A DNA stretch of 64,000 nucleotides, taken from Variovorax sp. UMC13 (GTDB lineage: Bacteria; Pseudomonadota; Gammaproteobacteria; Burkholderiales; Burkholderiaceae_C). The translations under genes were made by a program, and so were the position numbers. The notes below the pieces were generated by a model. It made no database searches. It saw nothing but the letters and a program-made list of their open reading frames with translations, and had not been told where the DNA came from. Each line of letters begins with the position of its first letter. The stretch's first letter is position 1. Positions 56,588-64,000 of this stretch are shown here, piece by piece. The stretch is taken from the NCBI RefSeq assembly GCF_014170375.1, contig NZ_LZZW01000012.1:62001-126000 (forward strand), written 5' to 3'.

Positions 56588-57580
56588 TCAGTTCCTCCGC
56601 GTGCCACCGGAAACGCCATCGGTGCGCTCGATCCGCACCACATCGCCCTTGTCTCCGCCCAGGCGCAGTTCGGCCGCACCGAACAGGCGATCCACGATGT
56701 AATACGGCGACCGAAAACGGTAGTTCACCAACTGCCCGTCGCCCTGCGCGCCGATGACGAACAGCGGCGGCAGCTCGCCCTGCGCGATGCCCGGCGGGAA
56801 CTGGATGTAGACCTTCCCGCCGTCATCGAAGGCGCGCAGCGGCTTCCACGGCGGATTGCTGCCGCTGACCGCGTAGCGGAAGCGGATCTTCTCCAGCGAC
56901 AGGCCGCTATCGACCGGCGCGACGGCGCTGGCCGCTTGCGCCTGGCGCTGCAGGGCCAGCATCTTGTCCTTCGGGTACTCCCAGGACAACGACGCCATCC
57001 ACGTCTTCTCGGTCGAAGTCAGCTCCAGCAGGTAGGTGCGCCGGCTGGTGGTGATGACTAGGTTGGTCTTCAACCCCGAGCGGATCGGTTTGACCATCAC
57101 ATTGACGCGCAGCGCATCGCCGCTGCCGCTCGACGTGTCCCCGACGATCCAGCGAACCGTGTCGCCAGCAGCCACCGTCACCAGCTCCTCACCAGGCTGG
57201 AGCGCGATCACCGTCACGCGGCCCACGGCCGCATAGACCTGATACAGCGCGCCATCTGTGAAGGGCCACACTTGAATCGCGTTGACGTAGCCCTCGCGCG
57301 TGGGCGCAATACGCGCCTCGGCGTTGGCGCGAGACACGCGCACGGTTTCATCGGCGGGTTCTGCGACGGACTTGGCATCCGGCACAGGTTTCATCTGCGC
57401 TGGCATCGGCAGCACCTGCGGCACAGCCACTACCTCCACAGGCGTAGGCGGCTCCGGCAGCGGCTGGGCCTGCACCGGCTCATCGAGCGAGATGGACGGC
57501 GGCGGCTTGCCCTGCGTAGCGCAGCCCGTGAGGGCAAGCAGCATGATCGGCAAGGCGGATTTACGGAAAAGATCATTCAT
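56588..57580 (-). CDS. trbG: TrbG / VirB9-like conjugal transfer protein
   Basis: The 330-residue core-complex protein has a lipoprotein-type signal (LPIMLLALTGC, predicted lipidated Cys). A Pro-rich segment precedes the VirB9/CagX domain with AIQVWPFTDGALYQVYAAVG, VTVIALQPGEELVTVAAGD, TNLVITTSRRTYLLELTS and the C-terminal PWKPLRAFDDGGKVYIQFP. VirB9 normally works with the lipoprotein VirB7; here the lipobox on TrbG itself may replace that anchor. ATG 57580 overlaps the trbF stop by 4 nt. Confidence 0.94.
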   Translation of the reverse strand: MNDLFRKSALPIMLLALTGCATQGKPPPSISLDEPVQAQPLPEPPTPVEVVAVPQVLPMPAQMKPVPDAKSVAEPADETVRVSRANAEARIAPTREGYVNAIQVWPFTDGALYQVYAAVGRVTVIALQPGEELVTVAAGDTVRWIVGDTSSGSGDALRVNVMVKPIRSGLKTNLVITTSRRTYLLELTSTEKTWMASLSWEYPKDKMLALQRQAQAASAVAPVDSGLSLEKIRFRYAVSGSNPPWKPLRAFDDGGKVYIQFPPGIAQGELPPLFVIGAQGDGQLVNYRFRSPYYIVDRLFGAAELRLGGDKGDVVRIERTDGVSGGTRRN

Positions 57581-58281
57581 GGTTTTGCTCCTTCGTTCGC
57601 TTCCAGTTCGCGGCTCCACGACAGCCCGTTGGCGTAGATGCCCAGGGGGTTTTTGCGCACGCGCTGCTCGGTGCGCGGCGTCTGCTGCACGATGGACACC
57701 ACGGCGTTCCAGCGTTCGGTGCGATCCAGCGCGCCGTTGACGAAGCGCGTCTCCGTCCAGCGCACGTTGAACGACGTGTCGCTGGCGCGGGTCACGCTGC
57801 TGATCTGCACCGTCACCGACTCCTTGCCGATACGCGCGAACGGATCGTTCACGCGGGCGTACTCGTTGAGCACCACGGCGCCTTTGTCGGTCGTGTAGTC
57901 ATAGGCATCGAGCCAGTTCTGCCGCACCACGATGGGGTCGATGGACAGCGAGCGCACCAGACCGATGAAGCGGCCGAGGTGGTAAGCAATCTGCGCATCG
58001 CTGGGCCGGTACGGCGTGGCCGCTTCGCCGACAGCGCGCACCTGACCCGAGTTGTCCACCTCGATGACGTAGGGGGTGACGATGGACTGCGCGGAACGCC
58101 AGACCAGGCCACCGGCCATCAGTACGGCCAAAGTGAGGCAGCCGAAGGCCATGAACCGCCAGTTCTTCGCCTGTACGCGGGCCGAGCCGATGCGCTCGTC
58201 CCAGGCCTGGGCGGCGGATTGGTACGGGGTAGCAGGCTGCGGTGTGTTGGCATAGCGCACCTGCGGTCTTTTGAATCGCAT
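57577..58281 (-). CDS. trbF: TrbF / VirB8-like conjugal transfer protein
   Basis: This 234-residue bitopic inner-membrane protein has an N-terminal cytoplasmic tail, one transmembrane helix (FMAFGCLTLAVLMAGGLVW) and a periplasmic VirB8 domain with TPYVIEVDNSGQVRAVG, FIGLVRSLSIDPIVVRQNW and SFNVRWTETRF. It helps assemble the secretion channel. ATGA overlap with trbG shows coupled translation. Confidence 0.94.
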   Translation of the reverse strand: MRFKRPQVRYANTPQPATPYQSAAQAWDERIGSARVQAKNWRFMAFGCLTLAVLMAGGLVWRSAQSIVTPYVIEVDNSGQVRAVGEAATPYRPSDAQIAYHLGRFIGLVRSLSIDPIVVRQNWLDAYDYTTDKGAVVLNEYARVNDPFARIGKESVTVQISSVTRASDTSFNVRWTETRFVNGALDRTERWNAVVSIVQQTPRTEQRVRKNPLGIYANGLSWSRELEANEGAKP

Positions 58282-58299
58282 GGGAGTTCTCCTTCAAGA

Positions 58300-59634
58300 T
58301 CAGGAATCGGAATCACGCAGGCTTGGCCCCTGGCTGGAGCTGCCGCCGTCGCCGCCGCGCAGCGTGTGGGCGGCGGTCGTCGCGGCATGGGTGAGTTGCT
58401 GCCTGCGGTGCAGGCGCTTGGCCCAGGCGGGTTGTTCGGCAGACGGAGCCGATCCGCTAGCGTCAGGGTCGGCGTGCGCGGCGCCGGAGGCCGGCGCGTC
58501 ATCGGGCCGAAAGGCCGCCGCCATGCGTTCCTTCATCGACCGCGCCCCATCGGCGACTTTCTGCCCGGCCGCCTGCGCGCCGGTCTTGGCAACATTGCCC
58601 ACGCCGGCGGCGGCACCCTTCAGGCCGCCACCGGCCGAAGTGGAGCCCGCCTGGTACGTCGACTTGGCGCTGCTGGCGGTCGATGCCATCGAGCGGGCGG
58701 CGGCGGGTGCCATGCGTGCCCCGGCCGCCACTGCGCTTCCGACGCCGGTAGCCGCGGCACCGACCGCCACGGCGGTTCCGGCTGCGCCGATGGCAGCACC
58801 GGCCATCGCGCCCGCGCCGAGCTGTGGCCCACCGGACACCAAGCCTGTCGCAATGCCCGGCCCAAAGATGCCCAGGGCCAGCATGGACAATGAGGCCAGC
58901 ATGATGACCAGCGCCTGGTCGATGGACGGCTCGGAACCGGGCGGTATCCTGAATTCGGCGAACAGCCCTGAGCCGATACCCACGACGACGGCGAGCACCA
59001 GCACCTTGATGCCCGAGGACACCACGTTGCCCAGCACCTTCTCGGCCATAAACGCTGTCTTGTTCCAGAGGGCAAACGGCACCAGCACGAAGCCCGCCAG
59101 CGTGGTCAGCTTGAACTCGATCAACGTGACGAAGAGTTGCACCGCCAGCACGAAGAAGCTGACGATGACCACCAGCCAAGCGAGAAATAGCACGACGATG
59201 GGCGCGATGTGGATGAAGACCTCCGGGAAGCCCGCCATCTCCCGGATCTGGTCGAGGATGGGCGCCGCTGCGTCGATACCGGCCTTGGCCAACCGTCCCG
59301 GCTGCAGGAAGTTGCCCATGCTCAAGGTCGAGCCGCTGGCCGTCAGGCCCAGCCCGGCGAATGAGCGGAACAGGATGCCCGCCAGGGTGTTGAAATTGCC
59401 GATGATGTAGGCGAAGGCACCCACGTACAGCACCTTGCGGATCAGCTTGGCGATCACGTCCTCGCCCTGGCCGGTGGCATGCCCCATCGCCCAGAACAGC
59501 CCGGCGAGCGTCATGTCGATGACGATCAACGTTGCGGTCAGGAACGCCACCTCGCCATGCAACAGTCCGAAGCCCGAGTCGATGTAGCGCGAGAAGATGT
59601 CGAGGAAGCGGTCAATGACCGAAACGTCGTTCAT
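58300..59634 (-). CDS. trbL: TrbL / VirB6-like conjugal transfer protein
   Basis: The 444-residue polytopic inner-membrane protein has five or more hydrophobic helices in the first 270 residues (including FLTATLIVIDMTLAGLFWAM and TTLAGFVLVPFALWNKTAF, the family's conserved Trp region). A long Ala/Gly-rich cytoplasmic or periplasmic tail follows, ending with a charged, low-complexity segment. VirB6-type proteins form part of the inner-membrane channel. It follows trbJ by 12 nt with no trbK between. Confidence 0.94.
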   Translation of the reverse strand: MNDVSVIDRFLDIFSRYIDSGFGLLHGEVAFLTATLIVIDMTLAGLFWAMGHATGQGEDVIAKLIRKVLYVGAFAYIIGNFNTLAGILFRSFAGLGLTASGSTLSMGNFLQPGRLAKAGIDAAAPILDQIREMAGFPEVFIHIAPIVVLFLAWLVVIVSFFVLAVQLFVTLIEFKLTTLAGFVLVPFALWNKTAFMAEKVLGNVVSSGIKVLVLAVVVGIGSGLFAEFRIPPGSEPSIDQALVIMLASLSMLALGIFGPGIATGLVSGGPQLGAGAMAGAAIGAAGTAVAVGAAATGVGSAVAAGARMAPAAARSMASTASSAKSTYQAGSTSAGGGLKGAAAGVGNVAKTGAQAAGQKVADGARSMKERMAAAFRPDDAPASGAAHADPDASGSAPSAEQPAWAKRLHRRQQLTHAATTAAHTLRGGDGGSSSQGPSLRDSDS

Positions 59635-59646
59635 GGCCTGGCTCCG

Positions 59647-60375
59647 TCAACGACTGTAGAAATCGACGGACCGCGGCGTGTACGGCGTGCCCTCACCCAG
59701 GAAGCGCCGGTTCACCTCGCGGCCCCGCTCCACGGCGGCGGCCTGCCGCGCCAGTTCCAGCGAGCCCGCGCGATCCTGCGTGATCTGCAGCCGCTGCGTT
59801 TGGATCGACTGCTTGGCCTGCAGGGCCAGCAACTGGTTCGTGGCCTGCATCGCCTGCAAAGCGCCCACCGCCGATTGGCTCTTGCCCACGAGGTCGGCCA
59901 GCACGCCTTCGTCGTCGCTCAGGTTCTGCGATGCCTGAGCCTGCATCTGCATGGTGGTCTGCAGGCCATCGAGCGTGTTCTTCCAGCGTTCCTGCGCGTC
60001 GCGGTACATCTGGTTGCCGCTCACGGTGGCGGCGTATTGCTCGGGGTACAGGCGCTGGAATTCCCGATCCAGATTCGTCACGTCATAGGCCAAGCCCTTG
60101 GCCTGCGCGATCAGCCGCTGGGTGGTCGCCAGATTGGCGCGCAGCTGGCCGACCACGCTGGATGGCAGACTGGCCAGGTTGCGCGCCTGGTTGATGAGCA
60201 TCTGCGCTTCGTTCTGGAGCTGCTTGATCTGGTTGTTGATCTGCTCCAGCGTGCGGATCGCGGTCAGCGTGTTCTGCACGAGGTTCGTGGGGTCGATCAC
60301 GACCCATTGCGCCTGCACGGCGGTAGCGGTGCAAAGCATGGCCGCGACGGCGGCGGCGAGAAGACGCTTTTTCAT
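59647..60375 (-). CDS. trbJ: TrbJ / VirB5-like conjugal transfer protein
   Basis: This 242-residue periplasmic protein has a cleavable signal peptide (LLAAAVAAMLCTATAVQA|Q). The mature part is mostly helical with long Gln/Leu-rich coiled-coil segments (IRTLEQINNQIKQLQNEAQ), as in VirB5/TrbJ minor pilins or adhesins. ATG 60375 overlaps the trbE stop by 4 nt. TrbJ contributes to pilus assembly and mating contact. Confidence 0.92.
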   Translation of the reverse strand: MKKRLLAAAVAAMLCTATAVQAQWVVIDPTNLVQNTLTAIRTLEQINNQIKQLQNEAQMLINQARNLASLPSSVVGQLRANLATTQRLIAQAKGLAYDVTNLDREFQRLYPEQYAATVSGNQMYRDAQERWKNTLDGLQTTMQMQAQASQNLSDDEGVLADLVGKSQSAVGALQAMQATNQLLALQAKQSIQTQRLQITQDRAGSLELARQAAAVERGREVNRRFLGEGTPYTPRSVDFYSR

Positions 60376-62810
60376 GATGGGTTCTCCTGGAGATGGGTGG
60401 ACGGGAACGAGGACAGCAGGTCGGCGGCCCAATTCAGGCCGCGATGGCGCAGCCACGCGGCTACGAACGGGGTGGAAGCGGATGAAGCGGCAGCGAGCAC
60501 CGCGTCGATGTCGCGCTGGTCTTGCGGCGTGGACGTGCCCGCAAAGGCCAGCGTCGCGGCGCCCAGGTCGAGGTCGAACAGGCGGTTGCCGAGTCGGGAT
60601 TGGTAGTAGTAGTCGCGCTTGGGCTGCGCGGTCGCCACGATCTCGATCTGGCGCGAGTTCAGCCCGAAGCCTTCGTAGATAACCCTGATCTGCGGCTCGG
60701 TCGCCTGTGGGTTGGGCAGGAAGATGCGGCTCGCGCAGCTCTCGATGATTGCGGGCGCGATGCTCGAATCCTTGATGTCCGCCAGGCTCTGCGTGGCGAA
60801 GATGACGCTCACGTTCTTCTTGCGCAGCGTCTTGAGCCATTGGCGGATGCGCGCCGCAAACACCGGGTCATCGAGGAACAGCCACGCTTCATCGAGGATC
60901 AGCAGCGTGGGCGCACCGTCGAAGCGTTCATCGAAGCGCGCAAAGAGGTAATGCAGCACGGCCATGACGGCGGCCTTGCTGTGCATCAGTTCCTCCATCT
61001 CGAAGCACTGCACGGAGCCGGCGCCCAGGCGATCCGAATCCGCATCCAGCAGCTTGCCGTGGGCGCCGCCCAGCACGTACGGCGCGAGCGCCTGGCGCAG
61101 CGCATTCGATTGCAGCAGCACCGACAGGCCGGTCATCGTGCGCTGCTCCACCGGCGCACCGGCGAGACTGCCGAGCGCCGACCAGATGGCGGCCTTCTCT
61201 TCGGGGCCGACGGCTACACCCTCATGCCGCAAGCGCCCTTCGATCCATTCGGCGGCCCAGGTGCGGTAGCCCTCGCGGTCGATGCGGGCGAGAGGCTGAA
61301 ACGCGATCTCGCCATCCATCCCGAGGTCGTAGTGCTCGCCACCCAGCCCGAGGATGGTGGCGCGCATCGAGCGTCCCATGTCGAAGGCAAAGATGCGCGA
61401 GCCGCGATAGCGCCGAAACTGCATCGCCAATGTGGCGAGCAGCACCGACTTGCCCATGCCCGTAGGACCAGCCACCAGCGTGTGGCCCACGTCGCCGATG
61501 TGCGTCACCAGCCGGAACGGCGTCGCGCCCTCAGTGCGCGTGACGATCAGCGGCGGGCCGTCGAGGTGCGCGTTCTTCTCCGGCCCGGCCCATACCGCCG
61601 ACACCGGCATCAGGTGCGCCAGGTTCAACGTGGAGACAATGGGCTGGCGCACGTTCGCGTAGGCATGACCCGGAATGGACGACAGCCACGCATCCACGGC
61701 GTTGAGCGTTTCGGGGATGGTGACGAAGCCACGCCCCTGGATGACGCGCTCCACCCTGCGCAGCTTCTCGTCGGCCACGGCGGCATCCGCGTCCATGACG
61801 GTGACGGTCGCTGTCACGTAGCCGAAGGCCACTTGATCGCTGCCCAGCTCCTGCAAGGCGGCATCGGCATCGGTGGCCTTGTTGCTGGCGTCGGTATCGA
61901 CCAGCGGGCTTTCTTGCTGGAAGATCGTCTCGCGCAGCAGCGCGATGACGTTCTTGCGCTTGGCGAACCACTGGCGGCGCAAGCGCCCCAACTCCCGTTC
62001 CGCCTCGGATTTGTCGAGGCACAGAAAGCGCGTGCTCCAGCGATACCCAAATCCCAGGCGGTTGAGGTCGTCCAGAATCCCCGGCCAGGTCGAGGTCGGG
62101 AAACCGCGCACCGTCGCCACGCGCAGATGCTGGTCGCCCAGCATCGGTGCCAGGCCGCCGATCAGCGGCGCGTCGGCTAGCAGAGCGTCGAGGTGGAATG
62201 GCACCTCGGGCACGCCCACGCGGTAACGCCGCGTTGAAACGGTGGCATGCAGGTAGGTCAGCGTCTGGCTGTCATCGAGCCAGACGATCTCCGGCATCAC
62301 GCCATCGAGCAGGTCAAAGATGCGATCCGTCTCCGCGACGAAGGCAGTTAGGCGCTCGCGCCAATCCACGCCTTCGGTGGGTCGGTTCTCATAGAGCAGC
62401 CCTGCTGCGCGGGCGCGCGACTCCTCGGCCGGCAGGTACACCAGCGTGAGGTGGTAGCCACTCTCGAAATGGTTGCCCGAGTCCTCGAAGGCGGCGCGGC
62501 GCTCCTCGTCCACCAGCCAGGACAGCGGCTCAGGAAACTCCGAGTGCGGGTAGCTGGCCGCGGGCCGGCGCTCGGCTTCGATGAACAGCGCCCAGCCCGA
62601 GCTCAGGCGGCGCAGCGCGTTGTTCAGCCGCGCCGACGTGGAGATCAACTCGCCCTGCGTCGCGCTGTCGAGGTCAGGCCCCCGAAAGCGCGCCGTGCGC
62701 TGGAAGGCGCCATCCTTGTTCAGCACGACGCCCGGCGCGATCAGCCCGGCCCAAGGCAGCCAGTCGGCCAGCAGCGCCGGCCGCTGGCGGTATTCGGCAA
62801 GGTTCAGCAT
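60372..62810 (-). CDS. trbE: TrbE / VirB4-like secretion ATPase
   Basis: The 812-residue ATPase powers pilus assembly and transfer. It has the N-terminal VirB4 domain (LNLAEYRQRPALLADWLPWA) and a C-terminal RecA-like domain with Walker A AGPTGMGKSVL (about residue 450) and Walker B TLLILDEAWLFLDDP (about 640), followed by VSVIFATQSLADI. Length is usual. ATG 62810 begins MLNLAEY, 10 nt after trbD. Confidence 0.96.
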   Translation of the reverse strand: MLNLAEYRQRPALLADWLPWAGLIAPGVVLNKDGAFQRTARFRGPDLDSATQGELISTSARLNNALRRLSSGWALFIEAERRPAASYPHSEFPEPLSWLVDEERRAAFEDSGNHFESGYHLTLVYLPAEESRARAAGLLYENRPTEGVDWRERLTAFVAETDRIFDLLDGVMPEIVWLDDSQTLTYLHATVSTRRYRVGVPEVPFHLDALLADAPLIGGLAPMLGDQHLRVATVRGFPTSTWPGILDDLNRLGFGYRWSTRFLCLDKSEAERELGRLRRQWFAKRKNVIALLRETIFQQESPLVDTDASNKATDADAALQELGSDQVAFGYVTATVTVMDADAAVADEKLRRVERVIQGRGFVTIPETLNAVDAWLSSIPGHAYANVRQPIVSTLNLAHLMPVSAVWAGPEKNAHLDGPPLIVTRTEGATPFRLVTHIGDVGHTLVAGPTGMGKSVLLATLAMQFRRYRGSRIFAFDMGRSMRATILGLGGEHYDLGMDGEIAFQPLARIDREGYRTWAAEWIEGRLRHEGVAVGPEEKAAIWSALGSLAGAPVEQRTMTGLSVLLQSNALRQALAPYVLGGAHGKLLDADSDRLGAGSVQCFEMEELMHSKAAVMAVLHYLFARFDERFDGAPTLLILDEAWLFLDDPVFAARIRQWLKTLRKKNVSVIFATQSLADIKDSSIAPAIIESCASRIFLPNPQATEPQIRVIYEGFGLNSRQIEIVATAQPKRDYYYQSRLGNRLFDLDLGAATLAFAGTSTPQDQRDIDAVLAAASSASTPFVAAWLRHRGLNWAADLLSSFPSTHLQENPS

Positions 62811-62820
62811 GGCATTCCCC

Positions 62821-63105
62821 TCACACGTCCAGCAGCGGCCGGTGCTTGATGTGGCGCGCGAAGACCTGCATGAACTGCGGATCGACACGCGCACCCCAGA
62901 CCGCCAGCGCATGGCCGGCGATCCAGAGCACCACGCCCGGAATCCACAGTTGCAGGCCCAAGCCCACGGCGGCGGCCAAGGTGCCATTGGCAATCGCCAC
63001 TGTGCGCGGCGCGCCGCCCAGCAGGATCGGCTCGGTCAGCGAGCGATGCAGGGGCACCTCGAAACCTGGAGCGAACCCCTGCACGCCATCGTGGGCCGCG
63101 TTCAT
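62821..63105 (-). CDS. trbD: TrbD / VirB3-like conjugal transfer protein
   Basis: This 94-residue inner-membrane protein has PLHRSLTEPILLGGAPR (the conserved VirB3/TrbD opening), then hydrophobic helices (TLAAAVGLGLQLWIPGVVLW) and a basic tail. It works with the VirB4 ATPase. ATG 63105 overlaps the trbC stop. Confidence 0.92.
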   Translation of the reverse strand: MNAAHDGVQGFAPGFEVPLHRSLTEPILLGGAPRTVAIANGTLAAAVGLGLQLWIPGVVLWIAGHALAVWGARVDPQFMQVFARHIKHRPLLDV

Positions 63106-63494
63106 ACGACGGCCCCGCCCGAGAAGCTGAAGAACGACAGGAAGAACGAGGACGCGGCAAACGCGATCGACAGACCGAAGACGATCTGGATCAGCTTGCG
63201 GAACCCGCCCGAGGTATCGCCGAAGGCCAGCGCCAGGCCCGTGGCGATGATGATGATGACCGCGATGATCCGGGCCACCGGACCCTGGATCGACTCCAGG
63301 ATGGATTGCAGCGGCCCCTCCCAGGGCATCGAGGAACCTGCGGCCTGCGCGGTGCCTGCGAGCAGCAGCATCAGCGCCGCGAGCATCAGACCCTGCAGGG
63401 CCGGGCGCGCCAAGCCATCCAGCCGCGCGGGGTGGCAGCGCAGGGCAAGCGGGTTTACAGAAATACGGAAAGCAGGAACGATCATCTGCGTCAT
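63102..63494 (-). CDS. trbC: TrbC / VirB2-like pilin precursor
   Basis: The 130-residue precursor has a long leader with a hydrophobic signal (LMLAALMLLLAGTAQA) and a mature part of about 80 residues with two hydrophobic helices (RIIAVIIIIATGLALAFGD and IQIVFGLSIAFAASSFFLSF) separated by a short loop, the shape of conjugative pilins. It is the pilus subunit. Overlap with trbB and trbD keeps it in the operon. Confidence 0.93.
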   Translation of the reverse strand: MTQMIVPAFRISVNPLALRCHPARLDGLARPALQGLMLAALMLLLAGTAQAAGSSMPWEGPLQSILESIQGPVARIIAVIIIIATGLALAFGDTSGGFRKLIQIVFGLSIAFAASSFFLSFFSFSGGAVV

Positions 63495-64000
63495 GGCAGT
63501 TCTCCAGGTTGATCAGGGGACACGGAAGAAAGGTCGGACTGCGGCAGCAGCTCCGGGAATGGAGCCTCCAGCGCATCCGCCAGTTGGTAGCCCGAGCCGT
63601 CGAAGCCGACGACCCGAGCGATGCTCTCGATGCGGCGCTTGCGTCCGCGCCCGGCAATGTGGATGACCACGTTGACCGCTTCCGCGATCAGCGCACGGGG
63701 CGGGTTCACCGCCACTTCGAGAATCAGTTGCTCCAGGCGCAGCAGCGCGCCCAGCGCGGAGCCGGCGTGGATCGTGGCGATGCCGCCGGGGTGGCCGGTG
63801 CCCCAGACCTTGATGAGATCCAGTGCCTCGGCGCCGCGCACCTCGCCGACGACCACACGATCCGGGCGCAGGCGCATGGACGAACGCACCAGCTCGGTCA
63901 TGGACACGACGCCCTGGCGCGTGCGCAGCGGTACGTGATCGCGCGCCGCGCATTGCAGCTCCACCGTGTCTTCGAGCACCAGCACGCGGTCGCCCGTGGC
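63491..64000 (-). CDS. trbB: TrbB / VirB11-like secretion ATPase (C-terminal part)
   Basis: About 170 C-terminal residues are visible; the gene runs off the right edge. Present are [10 protein letters not shown] (Asp box), [32 protein letters not shown] (given here only as the Walker B/Asp-Glu region at about nt 63,840-63,930) and [17 protein letters not shown] (His box) of the VirB11 hexameric ATPases. The Walker A motif must lie outside the window. It is the first trb gene of the operon. Confidence 0.94.
   Translation of the reverse strand, partial: ATGDRVLVLEDTVELQCAARDHVPLRTRQGVVSMTELVRSSMRLRPDRVVVGEVRGAEALDLIKVWGTGHPGGIATIHAGSALGALLRLEQLILEVAVNPPRALIAEAVNVVIHIAGRGRKRRIESIARVVGFDGSGYQLADALEAPFPELLPQSDLSSVSPDQPGELP

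Larger units (their letters stand above)
55099..64000 (-). mobile_element. Trb-end of a Tn4371-like integrative and conjugative element (incomplete)
   Basis: Ten genes in one direction encode a Trb/VirB-type mating-pair apparatus in the order trbB-C-D-E-J-L-F-G-I and DUF2274. This is the order of Tn4371-family ICEs, which lack trbK and trbH between these genes. Genes overlap or nearly touch, as in one operon. The left border is placed at the TTTTTCGT next to the tRNA-Leu terminator. The integrase, relaxase, traG coupling protein, replication and cargo genes must lie beyond position 64000. Confidence 0.8.

Overview
The window is very GC-rich and densely coded, and it reads as the chromosome of a beta-proteobacterium of the order Burkholderiales, most likely family Comamonadaceae and close to Variovorax. 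This placement is inferred from protein character and gene neighbourhoods (argH next to an AlgZ/AlgR-type pair, the DUF2164, DUF2459 and QueF families, galU next to valS); no database comparison was made. Positions 1 to about 55,098 look like ordinary chromosome. From about 55,099 to the right edge lies one end of an integrative and conjugative element (ICE) with a Trb-type type IV secretion operon.

Region by region. 1-5,230: the 3' part of a cyclic beta-1,2-glucan synthase-like gene, converging on a TonB-dependent siderophore receptor that has a Fur-box-like site in its leader. 5,334-9,139 (minus): a TPR protein, an AI-2E family permease and an AlgZ/AlgR-like LytS/LytTR two-component pair, divergent from argH. 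9,189-19,443: argH, a hexapeptide acetyltransferase, an ECF sigma/anti-sigma pair, an SGNH hydrolase, then a surface-sugar block (GT2 glycosyltransferase, UDP-glucuronate decarboxylase, UDP-glucose dehydrogenase, OpgC-like acyltransferase, GT4 glycosyltransferase). 19,578-29,671: a very large thioester alpha-2-macroglobulin and, after several small genes, pbpC (penicillin-binding protein 1C), its usual partner. 29,784-36,708: kgtP, a pair of secreted hydrolases (one tannase/feruloyl-esterase-like) and dctA. 36,821-47,596: mixed housekeeping genes including dinB, an N-terminally extended pyrB, a nucleoside permease-type lipoprotein, topoisomerase IB, a degenerate histidine kinase with a single-domain response regulator, queF, a prolyl-hydroxylase-like oxygenase and yaaA. 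47,725-54,476: valS, galU, an SGNH protein, a TusA-like protein, a NUDIX hydrolase and cysM.

The most distinctive feature is at 54,518-55,103. A broken 5' half of a tRNA-Leu(CAA) gene lies upstream of a complete tRNA-Leu(CAA) gene whose anticodon is split by a 237-nt group I intron of the Azoarcus/cyanobacterial tRNA (IC3) type. The tRNA is followed by a strong terminator, and the ICE appears to have integrated into its T-tract at TTTTTCGT, close to the TTTTTCAT target of Tn4371-family ICEs. From there the conjugation genes run on the minus strand in the order trbB-C-D-E-J-L-F-G-I-DUF2274, with trbB cut by the window edge. The gene order fits the Tn4371 family. The rest of the element (traG, replication, integrase and cargo genes) must lie to the right.

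The sugar genes make functional sense together: GalU makes UDP-glucose, Ugd oxidises it to UDP-glucuronate, and the decarboxylase makes UDP-xylose, which the adjacent glycosyltransferases could use for an envelope polysaccharide. The glucan synthase and OpgC-like protein suggest production and decoration of periplasmic glucans.
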